23,167 nucleotides of DNA, taken from assembly GCA_051744365.1 (NCBI GenBank), contig JBNJCX010000028.1, positions 1 through 23,167 of the forward strand, written 5' to 3'. The notes below the pieces were generated by a model. The model was given only the letters and a program-made list of their open reading frames with translations. It was not told the origin of the DNA and searched no databases. The DNA comes from Gudongella sp051744365 (GTDB lineage: Bacteria; Bacillota; Clostridia; Tissierellales; Tissierellaceae). The position numbers and the translations under genes were made by a program. Each line of letters starts with the position of its first letter. Positions within the stretch are counted from its first letter, which is position 1. Of this stretch, positions 1 to 6,922 are shown piece by piece.

Positions 1-1235
1 CTTTTCCCATCCTCAATCTTTTCCAGACCATCCTGGTAATCCTCTTCTCCATCCAAGTATTTCTGGAGGCCTTCCTCGTATTCCTTCTTTCCATCCAGGA
101 ATTCAAGATATCCCTCATAGTACTCCTTTTCTCCATCCTGTAGCTCAATATATGCATCAGCTAATTCCTTTTCAGCATCCTGTAGCTCAATTAGGGCATC
201 GGCAAGCTCTTGCTCCCCTTCTGCAATTTCCTTCTGGGCATCTGCCACTTCATCCCTCAGGGTTATTCTCGCATCAGCAAGCTTCTTTTCCCCGTCCTGA
301 AGCTCAACAAGGGCATCAGCAAGCTCCCTCCTTCCATCAAGGATTTCCTCCCAGGCATCTTTCAGCTCCTGGTCTGCTTCAGCCTTGCCGTCGTAATATT
401 CCTCCCAGCCATCGGCAAGCTCACTTTCAGCTTCATTGCGGATTTCCTCGTAGCGTATCTCCGACCTTATTTCAGCAAGCTCCTCAAGCTCCGCAACAAT
501 TCTCCCAATATATATATCGTATTGCTTTGAAAATGAGTCCATTTCCAAAGCTCCCTCTGCTGTTATATACAGGTCCGTCCAGGTCTGGAGGGCATATCCG
601 GACTGATCTATGTAAATAATTGCTCCAAGTCTTCCGCTACCAACATTAGTCATTTCCCGCTCCATGGAAAAGTGGAAGGTGTTTCCCACAACTCCTACCA
701 CTTCGTAGGAAAGCACGCTAAAATAATCCTCAATATCCTCATAATCTTCATTTGCAGGAGATATTGTGATTGTGGATCCTACTGATATATCTGAAAGGTA
801 TGGCCCACTTCTTTCAACCAGAACTTCATTCGATTTTTCAGGCATCCTTCCCTGGAGAAGCACAAGTTTGTTTATATTCGCCTTATCTTCTATTAACGGA
901 AGTCCGTAAATTTTCGTGACTAGGGTTCCATTTTCTGATGTATCCACGATCATATCCATGACATATGCAGGCATGACTTGAAGGACCTCATCCATACTGG
1001 AAACTGTATTGAGGTCCGCCTCTGTTATTCCCATTGTTCCTTTTATAAAAACATCGGCCATATTGTTTCTGTCGTAGTATTCATCAACTGAATTATGCAT
1101 ATCCGGGGTGGTTACAAGAAGTCCTGAAAGAAATCCCACACCAAGGGCTACAATGCCGAAAATGGCTGCGAAACGTCCGAAGCTCTTTATGAACTCCCTG
1201 GATATTATCTTTCCATAGGCGTTTTTCACTACCAT
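1..1235 (-). CDS. FtsX-like ABC transporter permease with heptad-repeat extracellular domain (partial, 3' end outside window)
   Basis: The reading frame is open from an ATG at 1235 to the window edge and gives 411 residues without a stop. The ATG overlaps the stop of the upstream ATPase gene (ATGGTAG) and has AAAGGA just before it; a GTG two codons later is an alternative start. Residues about 19-41 form one membrane helix after a short basic cytoplasmic start. A globular extracellular part follows to about residue 245, as in MacB/FtsX-type permeases. From about residue 269 to the edge there are some 20 heptads with repeated units such as ELADA and ELQDGEK, very acidic and predicted coiled coil. 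The remaining FtsX membrane helices must lie beyond the window. It is the membrane partner of the ATPase at 1229-1933. The substrate is unknown; a MarR regulator in the operon suggests export of a drug, lipid or peptide. The family call is strong; the substrate is not inferable. Confidence 0.85.
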   Translation of the reverse strand, partial: MVVKNAYGKIISREFIKSFGRFAAIFGIVALGVGFLSGLLVTTPDMHNSVDEYYDRNNMADVFIKGTMGITEADLNTVSSMDEVLQVMPAYVMDMIVDTSENGTLVTKIYGLPLIEDKANINKLVLLQGRMPEKSNEVLVERSGPYLSDISVGSTITISPANEDYEDIEDYFSVLSYEVVGVVGNTFHFSMEREMTNVGSGRLGAIIYIDQSGYALQTWTDLYITAEGALEMDSFSKQYDIYIGRIVAELEELAEIRSEIRYEEIRNEAESELADGWEEYYDGKAEADQELKDAWEEILDGRRELADALVELQDGEKKLADARITLRDEVADAQKEIAEGEQELADALIELQDAEKELADAYIELQDGEKEYYEGYLEFLDGKKEYEEGLQKYLDGEEDYQDGLEKIEDGK

Positions 1236-1933
1236 TCAATCCTTTCAATGGGTATCGGTGATGGGTTTGTGCTTATCTCCGATACTTTTCCGTTTTTAAG
1301 GTGAATTATCCTGTCTGCCATCTGGGCTATTGCCTGATTGTGAGTAATAAGAATTACAGTTTTTCCAAACTGCCTGCAGCTATCCTGAAGCAGCTTTAGA
1401 ATATTTTTCCCCGTCTCGTAATCAAGAGCCCCTGTGGGTTCGTCGCAGAGAAGTATCTTGGGGTTCTTTGCCAAAGCCCTGGCTATGGATACTCTCTGCT
1501 GCTCTCCACCTGAAAGCTGTGCAGGAAAGTTATCCATTCTTTCTCCCAGACCCACCTGAAACAAGACGGTTGAAGGGTCAAGGGGATCTTTGCATATCTG
1601 TGATGCAAGCTCTACATTCTCAAGTGCTGTAAGATTCTGGACCAGGTTATAGAACTGGAATACAAATCCCACGTCATACCTTCTGTATTCTGTAAGCTGC
1701 CTTTCATTAAGGTTGCTTACAACCAGGCCATCAAGAATTATCGTTCCTCCATCACATGAGTCCATTCCTCCCAGTATATTCAGTACGGTTGTCTTTCCCG
1801 CACCGGAGGGCCCTACAATAACACAGAATTCGCCTTTATCTATGGAAAAGCTGATATCATTTGCAGCTGCAATTCTGTGGTTACCCATATAATAAAATTT
1901 AGTTACATTTTCCAGTACTACAAAATCCTTCAT
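1229..1933 (-). CDS. ABC transporter ATP-binding protein, LolD/MacB type
   Basis: This 234-residue protein has a complete nucleotide-binding domain. Walker A GPSGAGKTT is at residues 41-49, the Q-loop Gln at 93, signature LSGGEQQ at 140-146, Walker B ILLCDEP at 160-166, the D-loop at 168-171 and the switch His at 198. The early sequence and the MGNHRI insert fit ATPases that pair with FtsX-type permeases and drive mechanical transmission across the membrane rather than classical import. Its start codon shares one base with the MarR stop (TGATG), and its stop lies inside the start of the permease gene. The three genes are therefore translationally coupled, and the MarR protein is the likely regulator of the operon. 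The substrate cannot be read from the sequence. Confidence 0.93.
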   Translation of the reverse strand: MKDFVVLENVTKFYYMGNHRIAAANDISFSIDKGEFCVIVGPSGAGKTTVLNILGGMDSCDGGTIILDGLVVSNLNERQLTEYRRYDVGFVFQFYNLVQNLTALENVELASQICKDPLDPSTVLFQVGLGERMDNFPAQLSGGEQQRVSIARALAKNPKILLCDEPTGALDYETGKNILKLLQDSCRQFGKTVILITHNQAIAQMADRIIHLKNGKVSEISTNPSPIPIERIEW

Positions 1934-2367
1934 CAGATACTCCCCTCATCTTCCATAAGTCCTGCGGCCTTGTCAATGATCCTGATCAGGTCAAGGGTAT
2001 CCTCCTGACCTATTTCCTGAATGAAAATGTCCAGTTTCTCATTTACTGCATTTTTCTTTCCATTCATATAATCCATGCCCTTTTTTGTTATCATAACATC
2101 TACACGTCTTCTGTCCTCTTCGTTGGCCCTTGTGACCACAAATCCCTTTTTCCTTAGGGATGCGAGGGTTGCTGTAGTTCTAGGTCTTGACATATGTAGA
2201 TTCCCGCTAATCTGTGAGGGGCTGGTTTCTTCCTCCTCCCTGGTGCCCAGGTAATAGAGCACATAAAGCTCTCCTTGCAGAAATTCCACAAGCTGAGAAA
2301 ATGCCTCCATATAGTAGACCTTCCCCAGAGCCTCGATAAGTTGGTTTTTAAGTATGAAATTTTCCAT
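1933..2367 (-). CDS. MarR-family transcriptional regulator
   Basis: The protein has 144 residues when started at the ATG at 2367, which has GGAGG five bases upstream. An in-frame ATG at 2379 overlaps that ribosome site and is unlikely. The fold is a MarR winged helix: a recognition region around SQISGNLHMSRPRTTATL and the wing motif DRRRVDVMITKKG, with helical dimer ends. It is the first gene of an operon with the ABC ATPase and permease, and is probably an autorepressor that responds to a ligand exported by the transporter. Palindromic sequence directly downstream of its -10 box supports autoregulation. The ligand is unknown. Confidence 0.9.
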   Translation of the reverse strand: MENFILKNQLIEALGKVYYMEAFSQLVEFLQGELYVLYYLGTREEEETSPSQISGNLHMSRPRTTATLASLRKKGFVVTRANEEDRRRVDVMITKKGMDYMNGKKNAVNEKLDIFIQEIGQEDTLDLIRIIDKAAGLMEDEGSI

Positions 2368-2382
2368 ATATACCTCCATTTA

Positions 2383-2411
2383 TTAATACTATTAACTATT
2401 AACACTATTAA
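2383..2411. promoter_or_regulatory. Candidate MarR operator (two AT-rich palindromes)
   Basis: TTAATA-C-TATTAA is a perfect palindrome at 2383-2395. A near copy, TTAACACTATTAA, is at 2399-2411 with centres 16 bp apart. The heptamer ACTATTA occurs three times (2388, 2395, 2404). The block lies between the marR -10 box and its ribosome site, where a repressor would block transcription. Binding by the MarR protein is inferred. Confidence 0.5.
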
Positions 2412-2439
2412 TTATATACTCTTTTGCTCCTTCAGGCAA
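2411..2439 (-). promoter_or_regulatory. Promoter of the marR-ABC operon
   Basis: On the minus strand there is TTGCCT at 2439-2434, a 17-base spacer, and a perfect TATAAT at 2416-2411. It reads towards the MarR gene and is followed at once by the palindromes at 2383-2411. Confidence 0.65.
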
Positions 2440-2466
2440 TACATTATAGATTTTTAATCATTTAGT

Positions 2467-2526
2467 TATAATACTTAATCCAGTTATTATGTTATAATCT
2501 CATATATATACAGACATTTGGAGGTG
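2467..2526 (+). promoter_or_regulatory. Promoter and ribosome-site region of the transporter-GDPD operon
   Basis: Two exact TATAAT hexamers lie at 2467-2472 and 2493-2498, but neither has a good -35 box at the usual distance. GGAGGTG at 2520-2526 is five bases before a TTG codon at 2532 and so fixes the start of the transporter. The divergent marR promoter lies in the same intergenic stretch. Confidence 0.4.
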
Positions 2527-2531
2527 CTATC

Positions 2532-3815
2532 TTGAAACTGGATCACAAGAGAACAATATTTATAGGGCTGGCATTTCTTTCAATATCAGCATTCTGGCAG
2601 CTTTATGACAATATCATCCCGCTAATTCTCCAAAACACCTTCCAAATAAAAGAAACATTCACAGGTACAATAATGGCCATGGACAACCTCCTGGCGCTTT
2701 TCCTGCTGCCAATATTCGGAGCATTTTCCGACAGGGTAAACACGAGACTTGGGAAAAGAACTCCATTTATTGTACTGGGGACAATAACGGCAGTTTCGTT
2801 TATGCTGCTGATTCCCATATCCAACAATATTGGAAGCTTCCCTCTATTCTTCATTTCCCTTGGAGCTGTTCTTCTGGCAATGAGTACATACAGGTCACCG
2901 GCCGTGGCCCTGATGCCGGATCTCACGCCCAAGCCCCTGAGAAGCAAGGCCAATGCAATAATTAACCTTATGGGTGCAGTGGGTGCGATTTTTACCCTTG
3001 GCGTAATTTCAGTTCTTGTACCCGATACCCCAAACCCCAGCTATTTACCAGTATTTCTTGTGATAGCAATCCTTATGATAGTATCTGTTGTGGTTCTTGT
3101 TTCCACCATAAAGGAAAAAAAGCTGGCTGAGCAGATGAAGGAATTCAATATTTCCCAGGACAGGGAGGATGAGGAGGCAAATGGAGGCGGGGATGCCGAT
3201 ATGCCTCCGGAGATAAAGAGGAGTCTCTATTTTATCCTGGCGTCTATCTTTCTCTGGTTCACCGCATATAACGCAGTTACAACAGCTTTTTCCAGATATG
3301 CCGGAAGGGTCTGGGGACTCCAGGGAGGAAGCTTTGCAAATGCTCTTCTAGTAGCAACAGGAGCAGCCATACTAAGCTATATACCAATTGGAATAATCGC
3401 CAGTAAACTCGGTCGGAAAAAGACCATAATCTTTGGGATAATACTTATGAGCTCATCCTATTTTATGGGCTGGCTTTTTATAGAGTATTCTCCTGCAATA
3501 AATGGTGTTTTTGCACTTACGGGAATCGGATGGGCTGCAATAAGTGTAAACTCCTACCCTATGGTTGTTGAGATGAGCAAAAGCTCAGACGTGGGAAAAT
3601 ACACAGGTCTTTATTATACCTTTTCCATGTCCGCCCAGATTTTTACTCCTATTTTATCTGGCTTCTTCCTGGAGAATGTAGGCTACAGAACCCTGTTTCC
3701 CTATTCAGTGCTGTTTTCACTTGCATCTCTGGGAACCATGCTGATGGTTAAGCACGGTGACTCCAGGCCACCGAACAAGGTCAGTACGCTGGACCACTTT
3801 GATGTTGACGACTAA
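2532..3815 (+). CDS. Major facilitator transporter, SLC45/sugar-symporter-like
   Basis: The protein has 427 residues with a TTG start chosen by a strong ribosome site. The pattern is that of a 12-helix major facilitator: six helices, a charged cytoplasmic loop at about residues 193-230 (rich in Asp and Glu), and six more helices. Between helices 2 and 3 (about residues 63-80) the motif SDRVNTRLGKRTPFI resembles the extended loop of SLC45/sucrose and GPH-type carriers, and PAVALMPDLTP at about 123-133 fits the same group. A cation-coupled sugar or glycoside symporter is thus likely, but the substrate is not readable. A GDPD gene starts 11 bases downstream in the same operon, so a glycerophosphodiester or other polyol-linked substrate should be considered. 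The order transporter-hydrolase is seen; the shared substrate is inferred. Confidence 0.85.
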   Translation: MKLDHKRTIFIGLAFLSISAFWQLYDNIIPLILQNTFQIKETFTGTIMAMDNLLALFLLPIFGAFSDRVNTRLGKRTPFIVLGTITAVSFMLLIPISNNIGSFPLFFISLGAVLLAMSTYRSPAVALMPDLTPKPLRSKANAIINLMGAVGAIFTLGVISVLVPDTPNPSYLPVFLVIAILMIVSVVVLVSTIKEKKLAEQMKEFNISQDREDEEANGGGDADMPPEIKRSLYFILASIFLWFTAYNAVTTAFSRYAGRVWGLQGGSFANALLVATGAAILSYIPIGIIASKLGRKKTIIFGIILMSSSYFMGWLFIEYSPAINGVFALTGIGWAAISVNSYPMVVEMSKSSDVGKYTGLYYTFSMSAQIFTPILSGFFLENVGYRTLFPYSVLFSLASLGTMLMVKHGDSRPPNKVSTLDHFDVDD

Positions 3816-3826
3816 AGGAGGAGCTT

Positions 3827-4636
3827 ATGTTTATTGCTATACTCGGAGGACTGCTTGCCCTATACCTGTATGCTATTAAGCCGGCAAGTCCAGGCAGAAA
3901 AAATATAGATCCCTTCCTTGGAAGATACTATGCCCACAGGGGATTGTTCGACAATAAATCAGATTCACCTGAAAATTCATTGAAAGCTATCAACCATGCA
4001 GTGGATGAAAATTACGGAGTAGAATTCGATGTCAGGCTTACTAAGGATAAAATTCCCGTTGTGCTACACGATAGCAATTTGAAGCGGGTTTCTGGGCTGG
4101 ACAAGGATATATCAGAGTTGTACTTCCATGATCTAAGAAAAATCACCCTGTTTGAATCCAAAGACATAATACCTACACTACAGGAGGTTCTAGAGGCAAT
4201 CAATGGAAGGGTACCCGTCATAGTTGAGCTAAAGTTGGACGATGGAGCCGATACTGCAATCTGTGATATTTCTGCACCTTTCCTTGACGAGTATCAAGGT
4301 GACTACATGGTTGAATCCTTCAACCCGATGCCCATGCTGTGGTACAAAAAAAACAGACCCTCTGTAATCAGGGGTCAGCTTTCAACAAATCACTTCAAAG
4401 AAGGCAAAAAAGGTTTCCTTATGAATCTTTCACTTCAGTACCTGCTTTTTAATTTTCTCGTAAAACCGGATTTTATAGCCTATAATCACTTATTCAGGCA
4501 TAATATCTCTTTTCTGCTAAATAAAAAGATGTTTGGAATAACTACTGTGGCATATACCATGAAATCACAGCAGGAGCTTTTGAAAAACAAAGATTTTTTT
4601 GATATTCTTATATTCGACGGCTTTATCCCTCAGTAA
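3827..4636 (+). CDS. Glycerophosphodiester phosphodiesterase, membrane-anchored
   Basis: The protein has 269 residues with AAAGGAGG ahead of its ATG. Residues about 2-17 form a hydrophobic anchor or uncleaved signal, so the enzyme is probably tethered at the membrane. The GDPD/PI-PLC TIM barrel has its expected residues: His37-Arg38 (AHRG), Glu49-Asn50 (PEN), Glu66 and Asp68 (VEFDVR), His81-Asp82 (LHD), and Glu134 and Lys136 (VELK). The family hydrolyses glycerophosphodiesters to glycerol 3-phosphate and an alcohol, using a divalent metal. It is coupled to the transporter gene just upstream and ends at a strong terminator. The family call is secure; the exact diester is unknown. Confidence 0.92.
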   Translation: MFIAILGGLLALYLYAIKPASPGRKNIDPFLGRYYAHRGLFDNKSDSPENSLKAINHAVDENYGVEFDVRLTKDKIPVVLHDSNLKRVSGLDKDISELYFHDLRKITLFESKDIIPTLQEVLEAINGRVPVIVELKLDDGADTAICDISAPFLDEYQGDYMVESFNPMPMLWYKKNRPSVIRGQLSTNHFKEGKKGFLMNLSLQYLLFNFLVKPDFIAYNHLFRHNISFLLNKKMFGITTVAYTMKSQQELLKNKDFFDILIFDGFIPQ

Positions 4637-4643
4637 AATCAGG

Positions 4644-4676
4644 AAAAGGATTTCTCAATGGAGAAATCCCTTTTTT
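4644..4676 (+). terminator. Intrinsic terminator after the GDPD gene
   Basis: GGATTTCTC (4648-4656), loop AATG and GAGAAATCC (4661-4669) form a perfect 9-bp stem followed by TTTTTT. It lies between convergent genes and could also act weakly on the minus strand, where four T residues follow the stem. Confidence 0.88.
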
Positions 4677-4677
4677 A

Positions 4678-4983
4678 TTATTCCTTTTCAATTAATCCAA
4701 GCTTTTCGAAAACAAGCTTGTATCCGTCAGCTCCGTAATTCAAAGACCTGTTGATACGACTTATCGTAGCTGTGGAAGCACCTGTCTCCTCTTCGATCTC
4801 ATTGTAGGTCTTGTTGGCCTTCAAGAGCTTGGCAACCTCAAGGCGCTGTGCAATTGCCTGAACTTCCTTTATTGTGCAGATATCTTCAAAAAAGCGATAG
4901 CATTCATCCATTGTCTCCAGCTGTAGAATCGCCTCAAACAAGCTATCTGCCTGCTTGCTCTTGATCTTAGAATTATAGACCAT
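4678..4983 (-). CDS. yerC: YerC/YecD-family TrpR-related DNA-binding protein
   Basis: This is a 101-residue protein with the expected length and pattern of the YerC/YecD family: an all-helical TrpR-like fold with a helix-turn-helix at about residues 58-83 (KTYNEIEEETGASTATISRI). AGGAGAGGA precedes the ATG. Relatives occur widely in Firmicutes as small regulators of unclear target; they lack the tryptophan-sensing role of TrpR. It has its own promoter at 5019-5047 and sits downstream of, but separated by a terminator from, fhs. It converges on the GDPD operon. The family is recognised with good confidence, the regulon is not. Confidence 0.88.
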   Translation of the reverse strand: MVYNSKIKSKQADSLFEAILQLETMDECYRFFEDICTIKEVQAIAQRLEVAKLLKANKTYNEIEEETGASTATISRINRSLNYGADGYKLVFEKLGLIEKE

Positions 4984-5018
4984 TTTATCCTCTCCTATCT
5001 TTGATTTAATTAACTAAT

Positions 5019-5047
5019 ATTTTACCGTATAAAAGTCAATATGTAAA
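5019..5047 (-). promoter_or_regulatory. Promoter of the yerC-like gene
   Basis: TTTACA (5047-5042), a 17-base spacer and TAAAAT (5024-5019) on the minus strand give a good vegetative promoter about 35 bases upstream of the start codon. Confidence 0.6.
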
Positions 5048-5048
5048 C

Positions 5049-5072
5049 AAAAAGCTGGGATTTTCACCCAGC
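5049..5072 (-). terminator. Intrinsic terminator after fhs
   Basis: On the minus strand GCTGGG (5072-5067), loop TGAAAAT and CCCAGC (5059-5054) are followed by TTTTT and further T residues. The stem is short (6 bp) but GC-rich and starts 12 bases after the fhs stop. The yerC -35 box overlaps its far end. Confidence 0.75.
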
Positions 5073-5083
5073 AAGTTTTTTAT

Positions 5084-6754
5084 CTAGAATAATCCTACTA
5101 TTTCACCTGACTCAAGAATGTCTATGTTATCGGCTGAAGGAACCTTTGGAAGTCCAGGCATCGTCATGATATCTCCAGTCAGTGCCACAAGGAATCCTGC
5201 TCCCCTTGATATCTTGATGTCTTTGACTGTTATCTTAAATCCTGTAGGTCTTCCAAACAATGTCGGGTCATCTGACAACGAGTACTGGGTCTTTGCCATA
5301 CAGATAGGCATTTTGTCATCGCCAAGCTTCTCAATATTTGCAATCTGCTTCAGACATCCCTTAGTAAATTCAACACCTTCTGCTCCATAGATTTCCCTTG
5401 CAATCGTCTCTATCTTTTCTATGATTGGAGCATTTACATCATATAGTGGCTTGAAGTTTGCTTCGCCCTTTTCAACAACTTCCACTACCTTCCTGGCAAG
5501 TTCAGCTCCACCTTCGCCACCCTTTGCCCATACCTCTGAAAGTACCGCTGTTGCTCCAAGCTCTTCACATTTGTTCAATACAAAGTCAAGCTCTGCCTGA
5601 GTATCGGTGGGGAATGGGTTAACTGCCACGACAGCTGGAACACCAAACTTCTTGATGTTCTCAATGTGCTTCTCAAGGTTTTCAAACCCCTTTGCAAGCT
5701 GATCAAGATTTTCAGTTCCAAGCTCGTCCTTCTTGGCTCCCCCGTGATGCTTAAGAGCTCTTACAGAGGCAACTATAACTGCTGCATCCGGCTTAAGGTT
5801 ACCAAATCTTGCCTTGATGTCAAAGAACTTCTCAGCGCCAAGGTCAGCACCAAATCCTGCTTCTGTTACTGTATAGTCTGCAAGCTTAAGTCCTAGCTTG
5901 GTTGCAAGCATTGAGTTACATCCGTGTGCAATATTTGCAAAAGGTCCACCGTGGATCAATGCAGGCGTATTCTCAAGAGTCTGTACGAGGTTGGGAGCAA
6001 TTGCATCCCTCATAAGAAGAGCTACTGCACCCTGTGCATTAAGGTCTCTTGCAAGTACAGGACTACCATCGAATTTGTATGCTACGATAACATCTCCGAC
6101 TCTCTTTTTAAGGTCCTCAAGGTTCTCTGCCAGACAAAAGATTGCCATTATCTCAGATGCAACTGATATATCAAAGCCATCTTCCCTTGGCATACCATTA
6201 GGCTTTCCACCAAGTCCTACAACAACCTTTCTCAAAGCTCTGTCGTTCATATCCATAACTCTTTTCCATACAATTCTTCTTGGATCTATTCCAAGCTTGT
6301 TTCCTTGGTGAATGTGGTTATCAAGAAGTGCTGAGATAAGATTGTTTGCAGTAGTTATTGCATGGAAATCTCCTGTAAAGTGAAGGTTTATATCCTCCAT
6401 AGGCACCACCTGTGCAAGTCCTCCGCCCGCTGCTCCGCCTTTTACTCCAAAGCTAGGTCCAAGAGATGGCTCTCTCAAAGTAGTTATCGCTTTCTTGCCT
6501 ATTTTATTGAGTCCCATGGAAAGACCGATATTCGTAGTGGTTTTTCCTTCTCCAGCAGGTGTCGGGGTGATTGCAGTAACAAGAACAAGTTTTCCATCTG
6601 GTTTGTCTTTTAATCTCTCAAATACTTCCAATGATACCTTTGCTTTATACTTGCCATAATTAACTATGTCGTCTTCTACGATGCCTAAGTTTGCCGCTAC
6701 ATCCTTTATTGGGATCATCTTCGCTTCCTGTGCTATCTGAACATCTGTTTTCAA
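5084..6754 (-). CDS. fhs: Formate--tetrahydrofolate ligase
   Basis: The enzyme joins formate to tetrahydrofolate with ATP, giving 10-formyl-THF in the cytoplasm. I place the start at the TTG at 6754, which follows GAGGAGG by seven bases; this gives 556 residues, the usual family length. An in-frame ATG at 6787 lies inside the leader hairpin and has no ribosome site. The P-loop TPAGEGKTTT is at residues 65-74, followed by REPSLGPSFG, GGAAGGG and EDINLHFTGD, all family hallmarks. It lies downstream of purD, and its product is the formyl donor of PurN and PurH, so its place is functional. It has its own promoter (6866-6894), a hairpin leader and a terminator. In acetogens this is also a Wood-Ljungdahl enzyme; the window does not show whether that pathway exists. 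Confidence 0.97.
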   Translation of the reverse strand: MKTDVQIAQEAKMIPIKDVAANLGIVEDDIVNYGKYKAKVSLEVFERLKDKPDGKLVLVTAITPTPAGEGKTTTNIGLSMGLNKIGKKAITTLREPSLGPSFGVKGGAAGGGLAQVVPMEDINLHFTGDFHAITTANNLISALLDNHIHQGNKLGIDPRRIVWKRVMDMNDRALRKVVVGLGGKPNGMPREDGFDISVASEIMAIFCLAENLEDLKKRVGDVIVAYKFDGSPVLARDLNAQGAVALLMRDAIAPNLVQTLENTPALIHGGPFANIAHGCNSMLATKLGLKLADYTVTEAGFGADLGAEKFFDIKARFGNLKPDAAVIVASVRALKHHGGAKKDELGTENLDQLAKGFENLEKHIENIKKFGVPAVVAVNPFPTDTQAELDFVLNKCEELGATAVLSEVWAKGGEGGAELARKVVEVVEKGEANFKPLYDVNAPIIEKIETIAREIYGAEGVEFTKGCLKQIANIEKLGDDKMPICMAKTQYSLSDDPTLFGRPTGFKITVKDIKISRGAGFLVALTGDIMTMPGLPKVPSADNIDILESGEIVGLF

Positions 6755-6780
6755 ATTAATTCCTCCTCGATTTTTTATGC

Positions 6781-6825
6781 TCAACATATTTTATATGCCC
6801 AATCAGGTATATAAAATATAGTTGA
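6781..6825 (-). promoter_or_regulatory. Long hairpin in the fhs leader
   Basis: ATATTTTATAT (6786-6796) and ATATAAAATAT (6809-6819) are a perfect 11-bp inverted repeat. It extends outwards through TCAAC/GTTGA with one bulged base, and inwards through GCC/GGT to a six-base loop. The structure lies between the fhs promoter and its ribosome site (about 6762-6768), so it would be transcribed into the 5' leader. The stem is seen; its role (stability, regulator binding or translation control) is unknown. Confidence 0.55.
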
Positions 6826-6865
6826 ATTCTAAACTATTGGAACAGAAAAGCTCATACTATTTAAT

Positions 6866-6894
6866 ATTATAACAGATATGAGCAATTTTTTAAA
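6866..6894 (-). promoter_or_regulatory. Promoter of fhs
   Basis: TTTAAA (6894-6889), a 17-base spacer and a perfect TATAAT (6871-6866) on the minus strand. A 7-bp inverted repeat GCTCATA (6850-6856) and TATGAGC (6877-6883) brackets the -10 box. I see no terminator after purD, so some read-through from the pur operon is also possible. Confidence 0.6.
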
Positions 6895-6922
6895 CATTTG
6901 AAATTGTTAAATAATTTACTTA

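Noticed and set aside
1..480. Recurrent short DNA repeats resembling a repeat array or CRISPR
   Set aside because: The repeats have a 21/42-base period and translate in one frame into ELADA/ELQDGEK heptads; spacing is continuous without unique spacers, so it is coding repeat, not CRISPR.
152..619. Open frames on the plus strand opposite the permease
   Set aside because: They are antisense to a well-supported FtsX-type permease, have no ribosome site, and show low-complexity Pro/His/Gln composition caused by the heptad repeats.
6850..6883. Possible third purine aptamer upstream of fhs (TATGAGC/GCTCATA arms)
   Set aside because: Only 34 bases, no GTTTCTA junction and no P2/P3 stems; it lies over the promoter rather than in the transcript.
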